A stretch of 64,000 bases of DNA, taken from the NCBI GenBank assembly GCA_016714795.1, contig JADKCA010000005.1, forward strand, positions 304,141 to 368,140. The letters are read 5' to 3'. The position numbers and the translations under genes were made by a program. Every line of letters begins with the position of its first letter. Positions within the stretch are counted from its first letter, which is position 1. Of this stretch, positions 55,021 through 62,626 are shown piece by piece. Source of the DNA: Sphingomonadales bacterium (GTDB taxonomy: Bacteria; Pseudomonadota; Alphaproteobacteria; Sphingomonadales; Sphingomonadaceae). The notes beneath the pieces are model-generated. The model was not told where the DNA came from, did no database searches, and saw only the letters and a list, made by a program, of their open reading frames with translations.

Positions 55021-56537
55021 TTACAAACAGGCTTCGAGCAGCGGCTGATCAAAGCCGAACTGGCGCGCCTTGTCGAGTGTATAGGGGCGCAGACCCATTG
55101 AACGATATTCACCGATGATCTTGCCGTTGGCGTCTTCTTCCAGATATTCGAACTTGAACATTTCCTGTGTCACGATCACCGGGCCTTCCATGCCGATCAC
55201 CTCGGTGATGTTGGTGACGCGGCGAGAACCGTCGCGCAGGCGCTTCACCTGCACGATCAGATCGACCGATTCGGCGATCTGGCGCGAAATGGCTTCCTTC
55301 GGGATCTTGATGTCGCCCATCATGACCATGTTTTCCATACGGCCCAGGGCTTCGCGCGGGCTGTTGGAGTGGAGCGTACACATCGAGCCATCATGGCCGG
55401 TGTTCATGGCGGCGAGCAGATCGAAACACTCGCGCCACGAATTTCGCCGAGGATGATGCGGTCAGGACGCATACGCAGGGCGTTCTTCACAAGGTCACGA
55501 ATGGTGATTTCACCCTGACCTTCAAGGTTGGGCGGACGCGTTTCAAGCGGCAGCCAGTGCGGCTGCTGCAAGCGGAGTTCGGCGGCGTCTTCGATCGTCA
55601 GCACGCGCTCGCCCGGATCGATCATCTTGGACAGCGCGTTGAGCATCGTCGTTTTACCCGAACCGGTACCGCCGGAAATGACCACGTTGAAGCGGCAGGC
55701 CCCTGCAATCTTCAGGAATGTGGACATGCGGTCATTCATCGATCCGCCCTTCGCCATCATGTCGAGCGTGATCGGCTTGGCGGAGAATTTACGAATCGAG
55801 ATGGCGGTGCCGCGCAAGCTGAGCGGCGGCACGATGACGTTCACACGAGAGCCGTCTTTCAAGCGGGCGTCCGCCAGCGGGCTGGTCTGGTCAACGCGAC
55901 GACCGACCGAAGAGCAGATGCGCTGAGCGATCTGGAACAGATGCGCCTCATCGCGGAAATGGATCGGGGCAATGACGAGCTTGCCCTTCTTTTCGATGTA
56001 GGTCTGTTCCGGACCATTGACCATGATGTCGGAGATTTCCGGATCGTTGAGCAGCTCTTCAAGCGGCCCGAGACCCAGAAGTTCATCCACCAGAACCTTT
56101 TCCAGCGCAAATTGTTCGCGCCGGTTGAGGGTCAGCTTCAGTTCGGCCAGCACTTCGCCGATGATCGGGCGGAATTCTTCGGCCAGTTCATCCTTGGACA
56201 GGGTGGCAGCCGCTTCCGGATCGATCCGTTCGAGCAGGCGCGGCAGCACCTGCTCCTTGATGCGGTGAACGGCGGCTTCAAAACCTTCAACCTTCTGGAC
56301 AGGCTCATCAAGCGCGGCCTCGCGCTGGGCCAGACGCGCCATGGCGTCCATCTGCGGCGCAGGTGAATTTGCAAAGGCCAGCGGTTGTTCGGCTTCGGGC
56401 AGTGGTGGGAACTGTCCGCCAGCGCCGTCTTCAGGGCGAGGGGCCGCACCGGGTCCGTGCATCGGACGGGCCACCCCGAAAGAGCTGCGGGGCATGCCGG
56501 GTCCGGTGGCTCCGGGGCGTTTGCCAAATGCACTCAT
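55021..56537 (-). CDS. cpaF: CpaF family secretion ATPase (one frameshift)
   Basis: CpaF/TadA powers Flp pilus assembly or related secretion. Restored length is about 505 residues. The N-terminal helix bundle includes VLVDELLGLGPLEELLNDPEI. Walker A is VVISGGTGSGKTTMLNALS, the Asp box is RVLTIEDAAELRLQQPHW, and Walker B is RPDRIILGEIRG. One base is missing at about 55430, so GEIRGAECFDLL is read as ASVSICSPP and stops; the C-terminal part resumes at MNTGHDGSM. The ATG at 56537 has ribosome site AAGGAG. No other tad/cpa genes are adjacent. Confidence 0.93.
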
Positions 56538-56646
56538 TGCGTCTCTGCTCCTTGTCGCACTCATTGCGCCGATTTGATCAAACAAGGTGAATAGGCATTA
56601 AACTTTGACAATTGACTAACGCGTCTCAACCAAAGACAGGCAGGCC

Positions 56647-57552
56647 ATGGCAGAGCCACCCGTCAGGATTTCAGCGCGATCACAAACCCAGACCGGCATG
56701 GTGCTCGCGCTGGCGGGCTTTGCCTTGCTGTCTTGCGGAGACGGGATCATCAAATCGATTGCGGGCGAATGGCCCGGCGGCGCGGTGGCCACGCTACGCT
56801 ATGTGTTCGGGGCGATCATCCTGACCGGACTGATGTCCGCGCGAGAGGGGCAGAGCGGGCTTGTTACCCAGCGGCCCTGGCTCCATCTTGGCCGCGGGGC
56901 TTCGGTCGCGATTGGCGGCACCTGCTTTTTCGCCGCGATCTTCCTGATGCCGCTGGCTGAGGCAACGGCCATCCAGTTCACCAGTCCGATGTTCGTGGCG
57001 GTGGGTTCTGCCCTGTTCATGCGCGAACATGCCAGCCGCGCGGTCTGGGCCTGCACGTTGATCGCCTTTGCAGGTGTGCTGATCGTGCTGCGGCCCAATT
57101 TGGGTGCGCTCGGCTGGGCCGCGCTGCTGCCCGTCGGCACCGCGCTCACCATGGCGTCGATGATGATCCTCAACCGCAAGGCGATTGGCGAAGGCGGCGC
57201 GCTGAAGATGCAATATCTGATCAGCGTCTTTGCCCTGCCGGTGCTGGTCGTGCTGACGCTGCTGACCACACGTGATGTCCATGGCCAGTTTTCGCTGCCC
57301 ATGCCCTCCACGTCGCTGGTCATCAAATGCGCGATTGTGAGTGTGACGGCCAGCTGCGCGCATGGCCTGCTTTACATGGCAACAGAGCGTGCCTCTGCGG
57401 CCGTCATTGCGCCGATGACCTATGTGCAGTTGATCGTCTCCATCCTGATCGGCTATTTCGCTTATGGCGATGTGCCGGACCTGACAGCGATGGCGGGCTC
57501 TGCGCTGATCGTCGGGGCGGGACTGGTGCTGTGGCGCATTCAGGCGCGGTAA
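56647..57552 (+). CDS. EamA/DMT family transporter
   Basis: A 301-residue inner-membrane protein with about ten transmembrane helices in two five-helix EamA repeats (for example MVLALAGFALLSCGDGII, ACTLIAFAGVLIVLRPN, APMTYVQLIVSILIGYFAYGD, ALIVGAGLVLWRIQAR). The drug/metabolite superfamily exports amino acids, nucleosides or drugs. No substrate hint. Divergent from cpaF by about 110 bp. Confidence 0.9.
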   Translation: MAEPPVRISARSQTQTGMVLALAGFALLSCGDGIIKSIAGEWPGGAVATLRYVFGAIILTGLMSAREGQSGLVTQRPWLHLGRGASVAIGGTCFFAAIFLMPLAEATAIQFTSPMFVAVGSALFMREHASRAVWACTLIAFAGVLIVLRPNLGALGWAALLPVGTALTMASMMILNRKAIGEGGALKMQYLISVFALPVLVVLTLLTTRDVHGQFSLPMPSTSLVIKCAIVSVTASCAHGLLYMATERASAAVIAPMTYVQLIVSILIGYFAYGDVPDLTAMAGSALIVGAGLVLWRIQAR

Positions 57553-57593
57553 CACCGATTCCCAAGCTCTGCTGATTGCGCTAACGGCACGAT

Positions 57594-58955
57594 ATGACAC
57601 ACAGCTATTTCTTCTGCGGCATTGGTGGTTCGGGCATGATGCCGCTTGCCTTGATCGTCCGCGCGCGTGGTGCAGATGTGGCAGGCAGTGATCGTTCGCT
57701 CGATCAGGGGCGTATTGCCGCCAAGTTTGACTGGCTGACCCGCGAAGGCATCGCCCTCTTCCCGCAGGACGGTTCTGGCGTGACGCGCGCGGAGCAGATT
57801 GTCGTCGCTTCCGCCGCGATTGAGGCAACCGTGCCGGACATAGTGGCGGCAGACCGGCTGGGCTGCACTCGCCTGTCCCGCGCCGAACTGCTTGCGCAAA
57901 TCTTCAATGCATCAACCGATCCGGTGGGCGTGGCGGGCACCAGCGGCAAATCGACCGTCACTGGCATGATCGGCTGGATCTTCCATGTCTGCGGGCAGGG
58001 GCCGACTGTGATGAACGGTGCGGTGATGAAGAATTTCGTCAGCGCCGAAGCGCCCTTTGCCAGCGCGCTGGTGGGGCGGGGAGAGCGGTTCATCAGCGAA
58101 GTGGATGAAAGCGATGGCTCCATCGCGCTGTTCAATCCGGGTATTGCGGTGCTCAATAATATCGCGCTCGATCATAAGACGATGGAGGAATTGCGCGATC
58201 TGTTCGGCGGCTTTGTCAGCCGCGCGCGTGTGGCCGTGCTCAATATCGATAATGATGAGGTTGTGGCGCTTGCGCGGCCCGGAGATATCACCTGTTCCAT
58301 GGGCGCGCGTGAGGCGGTTCTGCAGGCGGGCGACTTCGCCGAGCGGCCCGACGGCGTGGATTTCCGCGTGAACGGCGTGCCTGTTTCGCTTCAGGTGCCG
58401 GGGCGGCACAATGCTTCCAACGCGCTGATGGCGCTGGGGGCCGCCGTCGCCTCCGGTATCGCGCTGGAAGACGCCGCACAGGCGTTGGCGGGCTTCACCG
58501 GTCTGCGGCGGCGGCTGGAACTGGTGGGCACATCCCAAGGCGTGACCGTGATCGACGATTTCGGCCACAACCCGGACAAGATTTCCGCCACGCTCGATAC
58601 GCTGCTCGCCTTTCCGGGCCGACTGCTGGTCTTCTTCCAGCCGCACGGCTTTGGCCCGCTCAAGCTGATCGGAGAGGAACTGGCAGAAGTGTTTGCCGCC
58701 AAGCTGGGGGCAGCGCATCAATTGGCGTTGACCGATCCCGTCTATTTCGGCGGTACGGTGGACAAGAGTCGGGGCGGGGAATGGCTGGCGGATCAGGTCT
58801 GCGCACGAGGGTCAACCGCGCACTTCTTCGATAGCCGCGATGCCGTCGGAGACTGGCTGGCCAGCACCGCCCGCGCCGGAGACCGCATTGTCATCATGGG
58901 CGCGCGTGATGACACGCTGTCCAGCTTTGCGGAACAGGTGCTGGCGCGGGTGTAG
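57594..58955 (+). CDS. Mur ligase family protein (Mpl/MurC-like)
   Basis: A 453-residue ATP-dependent ligase. FFCGIGGSGMMPLALI is the Rossmann UDP-sugar motif, GVAGTSGKSTVTGMIGWI the ATP P-loop, NIALDHKTMEEL and GRHNASNALMALGAA the middle domain signatures, and VIDDFGHNPDKISATL the C-terminal domain. Mpl attaches recycled tripeptide to UDP-MurNAc; MurC attaches L-Ala. The main murC is normally in the dcw cluster, so recycling (Mpl-like) is more likely. That fits NagZ and the lytic transglycosylase in this window, but the exact substrate is uncertain. Confidence 0.85.
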   Translation: MTHSYFFCGIGGSGMMPLALIVRARGADVAGSDRSLDQGRIAAKFDWLTREGIALFPQDGSGVTRAEQIVVASAAIEATVPDIVAADRLGCTRLSRAELLAQIFNASTDPVGVAGTSGKSTVTGMIGWIFHVCGQGPTVMNGAVMKNFVSAEAPFASALVGRGERFISEVDESDGSIALFNPGIAVLNNIALDHKTMEELRDLFGGFVSRARVAVLNIDNDEVVALARPGDITCSMGAREAVLQAGDFAERPDGVDFRVNGVPVSLQVPGRHNASNALMALGAAVASGIALEDAAQALAGFTGLRRRLELVGTSQGVTVIDDFGHNPDKISATLDTLLAFPGRLLVFFQPHGFGPLKLIGEELAEVFAAKLGAAHQLALTDPVYFGGTVDKSRGGEWLADQVCARGSTAHFFDSRDAVGDWLASTARAGDRIVIMGARDDTLSSFAEQVLARV

Positions 58956-58959
58956 GTCC

Positions 58960-59757
58960 TCAGAATCCCAGCCAGGCCAGCGCAGCGATGCCGGCCGCAA
59001 TGCGATACCACGCAAAGGGCGCAAAGCCGTGGCGCGTGACGATCGCCATAAACGCCTTCACCACCACGATCGCCACGATGAACGACACGACAAAGCCGAT
59101 GCCGATCAGCCCGGCATCGCCCGGCTGCATCTGATGGCCATGTTTGTAGAGTTGCAGCGCGGTTGCCCCGGTGAGCGTGGGCAGGGCAAGGAAGAAGCTG
59201 AATTCAGCCGCCGTCTTGCGGTCCACGCCAAAGCTCATTGCACCCAATATGGTCGCGCCGGAGCGGCTGACGCCTGGAATCATCGCCAGGCACTGCACCA
59301 GCCCCACCTTCACCGATTGAGACATGCTGAGGTTTGAAACGCCGCCCACGTCGCGCGTTTTGGCCAGGCGCTCGACAATCAGGATGGCCACGCCCCCCAC
59401 AATCAGCGCCCAGGCCACCACGCGCGCATTTTCCAGCATTGCATCGATCTGATCCCCAAAAGCGAGCCCCAGAATGACAGCCGGGAAAAAGGCCAGCAAC
59501 AGGTTGCGGATAAAGGCGATGCTGGCGGCATCACCTCGGAACAGGCCCATCTAGACCTGCATGAAGGTCCGCCAATAGAGCACGACAATCGCCAGAATCG
59601 CGCCCGGCTGGATGGCCACGTTGAACACCGCCCAGCGCTGCGCATCATAGCCCAGCAGCTCGCTGGCCAGAATCAGATGCCCGGTCGATGAAACTGGCAG
59701 AAACTCGGTGATACCCTCAACAATGCCAAGGATGATGGCGCTGATCGTATCGCTCAT
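58960..59757 (-). CDS. uppP: Undecaprenyl-diphosphatase (in-frame TAG)
   Basis: UppP (BacA) removes a phosphate from undecaprenyl pyrophosphate to recycle the lipid carrier of peptidoglycan. The frame covers 265 codons with IVEGITEFLPVSSTGHLIL (catalytic Glu/His region), IPGVSRSGATILGAM and multiple membrane helices. Codon 69 is TAG (59551-59553), between RTFMQV and MGLFRGD, and the frame continues without shift. This is a point change or base error; a CAG Gln is one substitution away. The start overlaps the NDUFA9-like stop (ATGA). Confidence 0.9.
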
Positions 59758-60659
59758 GCCGCCGCGCCGAACCGGCCATGGCGGCGATATTCCACCAGCC
59801 AGCCTTCCGCGACGAGATCGAGCGGCGTCGGCTGGATGCCCAGTTCGGCCAGCCCCGGTGCGCCTTCCGCCACGATATTGGGGGATTGCAGCATCGCCCA
59901 TTGATCGCGCGAAATTGGCGTGCCCGGCAGCGCAGCAATCAGCCCGCACAGAGCATCAGGCAGTTCGACAAAGAGCGGATCACGGCCCGTGCGCGCAGCA
60001 ATCCAGCGGTTGAGTGCGGCCATGGTGTAGACTTCCGGCCCGCCCAACTCAAACGTCTCGCCGGGGTGGGAGAGGGCGGCGACAGCCGCCTTTGCCACAT
60101 CGCCCACAAATACGGGTTGCAGCGTTGCTGCCGCACCGAGGACGGGCGTGGCCGGCATCATGCGGATCAGATTGGCAAAGCGGTTGATGAACTGGTCCTC
60201 GCGTCCGAACACCACCGAAGGGCGCAGGATGGTCGCGGCAGGGAAGGCCGCGCGCACCGCGGCTTCGCCTTCACCCTTGGTGCGGCCATAGGCAGAGGCG
60301 CTCGCCGGATCTGCCCCAATGGCCGAAAGATGCACCAACTGCGCAACACCAGCCTTGGCCGCTGCTTCCGCTACATTGCGCGCGCCTGCCACATGGACCG
60401 TGTCCATATCATCAAAACGCCCGACCAGGTTGATGACGGCGTCTGCCCCCGTCACCGCCGGTCCCAGCGTCTCGGGGCGGGTGATGTCGGCAGGCACGAA
60501 CGCGATCTGGCCCAGATTGGCCTGCGCTTTTGAAGCCCAAGCATTTTTCGGCCCGCGTTCCGCCACGCGCACCTGTGCATCCGTTCGCAGCAGCGCCTGC
60601 ACCACATAGCGCCCGATGAACCCGCCGCCGCCAAAAACCGTGATGACCTTTTGTGCCAT
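59754..60659 (-). CDS. Complex I NDUFA9-like NAD(P)-binding protein
   Basis: A 301-residue atypical short-chain dehydrogenase. The Rossmann motif is ITVFGGGGFIGRYVVQALL at the N-terminus, followed by AVINLVGRFD, VHLSAIGADPASASAYGRTKGEGE (YxxxK-like) and LRPSVVFGREDQFINRFANL, all NDUFA9-family features. In mitochondria the homologue is a complex I accessory subunit; in alphaproteobacteria the role is less certain, possibly quinone or complex I related. An upstream ATG at 60680 is possible. Confidence 0.88.
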   Translation of the reverse strand: MAQKVITVFGGGGFIGRYVVQALLRTDAQVRVAERGPKNAWASKAQANLGQIAFVPADITRPETLGPAVTGADAVINLVGRFDDMDTVHVAGARNVAEAAAKAGVAQLVHLSAIGADPASASAYGRTKGEGEAAVRAAFPAATILRPSVVFGREDQFINRFANLIRMMPATPVLGAAATLQPVFVGDVAKAAVAALSHPGETFELGGPEVYTMAALNRWIAARTGRDPLFVELPDALCGLIAALPGTPISRDQWAMLQSPNIVAEGAPGLAELGIQPTPLDLVAEGWLVEYRRHGRFGAAA

Positions 60660-60763
60660 GATGTCGGTTTGCTCCCGCATGAAAATCGCGCCTGCTCCTT
60701 GACGTGCTGCACCCCAAAAAACAAGCCGCCGTGCCGTGCAAATTAAATTCCTGCCCCACCCGG

Positions 60764-60792
60764 TTGACAACCCCCCCGCCGCCGCCTAGTGG
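60764..60792 (+). promoter_or_regulatory. Candidate promoter of tRNA-Leu
   Basis: TTGACA at 60764-60769 is followed after 17 bp by TAGTGG (60787-60792). The tRNA begins 17 bp further on, a fitting distance for a short leader. The -35 is perfect and the -10 weak, as in the candidate rplU promoter. Confidence 0.5.
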
Positions 60793-60808
60793 CGCTCGCC
60801 TACCCCGT

Positions 60809-60895
60809 GCCCAGATGGCGGAATTGGTAGACGCACCAGCTTCAGGTGCTGGCGATCGCAAGGTCGTGGAGGTTCGAGTCCTCTTCTGGGCACCA
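60809..60895 (+). tRNA. tRNA-Leu (anticodon CAG)
   Basis: An 87-nt class II tRNA. Acceptor GCCCAGA pairs with TCTGGGC, then A-CCA is encoded. The anticodon loop is TTCAGGT (CAG at 60843-60845) in an ACCAGC/GCTGGC context. A short variable arm (GATCGCAAGGTC) and T loop TTCGAGTC complete it. It decodes CTG, the main Leu codon here. An integrase gene follows directly, so its 3' end is the likely attachment site. Confidence 0.97.
60886..60895 (+). other. Probable attL core of a genomic island
   Basis: The tRNA-Leu 3' end is followed by a tyrosine integrase gene in the same direction, the usual layout when an element has integrated into a tRNA 3' end and restored it. The second copy (attR) would lie beyond the window, so the exact core cannot be defined. 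Confidence 0.45.
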
Positions 60896-60967
60896 TTTGT
60901 TCTTTTCAGAACATCCCAAAAAGTCTATAAAAACCGCAGAAATCCGGGGGAATTGGCCCTCGGATGG

Positions 60968-61002
60968 TCCCGGATCGTCCCGGCTGTTCCCGGGGGTTCC
61001 TG
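60968..61002 (+). repeat. 10-bp-phased TCCCGG direct repeats
   Basis: TCCCGG occurs at 60968, 60978 and 60988, with a partial TCCTG at 60998, exactly 10 bp apart, so all copies face the same side of the helix. They lie between tRNA-Leu and integrase. Arm-type integrase sites or excisionase sites are reasonable guesses. Confidence 0.5.
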
Positions 61003-61009
61003 ACATTTT

Positions 61010-61059
61010 TGCGGGCCTTTTGCGGGCCTTTTGCAGAAACCGCTAAAAAAAGGCCCGCA
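61010..61059. repeat. Tandem and inverted GCGGGCC repeats before integrase
   Basis: TTTGCGGGCCT is repeated in tandem (about 61010-61031), and AAAAAAGGCCCGCA (about 61046-61059) is its inverse copy, just before the integrase ATG. The pair could fold into a stem that acts as a terminator or covers the ribosome site, or bind an element-encoded protein. Confidence 0.5.
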
Positions 61060-61060
61060 C

Positions 61061-62283
61061 ATGGCTTTGACCGAGACTCGGCTCCGCGCACTCAAGGTGA
61101 AGGACAAACCATACAAGGTTGCCGACCAACGCGGCCTCTATATCGAGGTCACTCCATCGGGCGGCAAACTCTGGCGATTCCGGTATCGGATCGGCAAGGT
61201 TGAAAAGAAGCTGGCGATCGGAAGCTATCCCGACATCAGTCTGAAACAGGCGCGAGAAGCGACCTACGAGGCACGCCATTCGGTGGCTTCAGGCGGTGAC
61301 CCTGCGTTCGAGAAGCGTAAGCAGAAGATTCGAGAGGAGTTCCTCTCAGCCCAGACCTTCGAAGCCATCGCGCGCGAATACATCGAGCAGATGATGGTGC
61401 AGAACGGCCGGGCCGATGCGACCCTCATCAAGGCCAATTACTTCCTCGATCAACTGGTTCCCGCGATTGGCGACCGGCCCATCCAGGATATCGAGCCGTT
61501 CGAAGTCCTGGCGCCGCTCAAACGGCTCGAAGCGACCGGCAAGCACGAAACGGCCAAGAAGTGTCGTTCGTTCGCTGGAAGGGTTTTTCGTTACGCCGTC
61601 GCCACAACCCGCTGCACGGCCGATCCGACAAGTATGCTCAAGGGCGCTCTCGTCACCCCGTGCCAAGCACTATGCAGCGATCCTTGAACCCAAGGAGCTG
61701 GGCGGTCTGCTGCGAGCAATCGACGACTACACTGGCTACCCGGTCACGAGGTTTGCTCTGCAAATCGCGCCGCATGTTTTCGTCCGGCCTGGCGAACTGC
61801 GTCATGCCGAATGGCGCGAGATCGATCTTGTAGAGGGAATTTGGAAGATCCCGGCAGGCAAGATGAAGTCGCGCAGGCCGCATGCGGTACCGCTATCCAA
61901 GCAAGTGATCAGCTTGCTGACCGATCTCGCCGAAATGCTTGATCACAAGGGCTATGTCTTCCCTTCCGCGCGCAGTTTCACAAGACCCATGAGCGAGAAC
62001 GCCCTCAATGCGGCTTTCCGCCGAATGGGCTTCTCAAAGGACGAAGTGACTGCACACGGCCTGAGGGCAACCGCTTCCACTTTCTCAACGAATCCGGGCT
62101 CTGGAACCCCGATGCGATCGAGCGTGCCCTTGCCCATGGTGATAGCAATGCCGTTCGTGGGCCTATCACCGCGGCAAGCACTGGGACGAGCGTGTTCGGA
62201 TGGCCCAGTGGTGGAGTGATCATCTCGATCAACTCCGGTTGGGCGGCAATGTTGTCAAGCTTCCGACCGCAAAGAGCGCTTGA
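61061..62283 (+). pseudogene. Tyrosine-type site-specific integrase (three frameshifts)
   Basis: A phage P4-type integrase with DUF4102 N-terminus (LTETRLRALKVKDKPYKVAD; IGKVEKKLAIGSYPDISLKQARE). Catalytic residues appear in HVFVRPGELRHAEW (Arg), HGLRATAST (H-x-x-R) and, in a third frame, AYHRGKHWDERVRMAQWW (Tyr). Frameshifts at about 61658, 62083 and 62161 break it. Restoring four bases in total gives 408 residues, the normal length. It may be decayed after integration, or the breaks may be sequencing errors as elsewhere in this window. Confidence 0.88.
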
Positions 62284-62597
62284 ATCAGAACAGTGCAATC
62301 GTGGCGATGCCACCTGGCCAACCGCGGGGGATCATTTGGAATGGGCCTCAGAGAACCGGGCTTCCCAAATTTAGTCGCTCTGGTAGGCTCGCTGCTATGC
62401 GCGGCAAAACTGACCGAGATCTACGATCAAGTCGATCCATCCGCCTCGAAGCGTGGAGCATTGGCATAGTCCAAGCCATTCCAATGATTGTTATGGCCAA
62501 GGTCTGGTTCGGATACTGATCCTAGCTGCCGCCCTCGCGGTTGCCCAGCCCCTGGGCGACTAACTTCAGATCCAAACGATCATGAAACTGTCCTAAA
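62284..62597. other. Spacer between integrase and recombinase, no clear gene
   Basis: About 310 bp. One frame (62280-62519, 79 codons, TTG start inside the integrase stop region) is open but lacks a ribosome site, and its sequence has no recognisable motif. The GC content is lower than in the chromosome to the left, as usual for acquired DNA. Nothing else is seen apart from the hairpin at its end. Confidence 0.4.
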
Positions 62598-62626
62598 ATT
62601 GCTCTTCATTTTGGGAGAAGAGCAAT
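62598..62626 (+). promoter_or_regulatory. Perfect 10-bp hairpin at the recombinase start
   Basis: ATTGCTCTTC (62598-62607) and GAAGAGCAAT (62617-62626) are exact inverse copies separated by 9 nt (ATTTTGGGA). The right arm runs into the ATG (62625-62627), and the loop holds the GGGA of the ribosome site. The stem could block translation, or the site could be a repressor or recombination site. Confidence 0.6.

Noticed and set aside
60896..61060. Small RNA or terminator right after tRNA-Leu
   Set aside because: The stems present are better explained as integrase-region repeats; no clear promoter or U-tailed hairpin directly after the tRNA.
62280..62519. 79-codon frame between integrase and recombinase
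   Set aside because: TTG start overlapping the integrase end, no ribosome site and no recognisable sequence; left as spacer.
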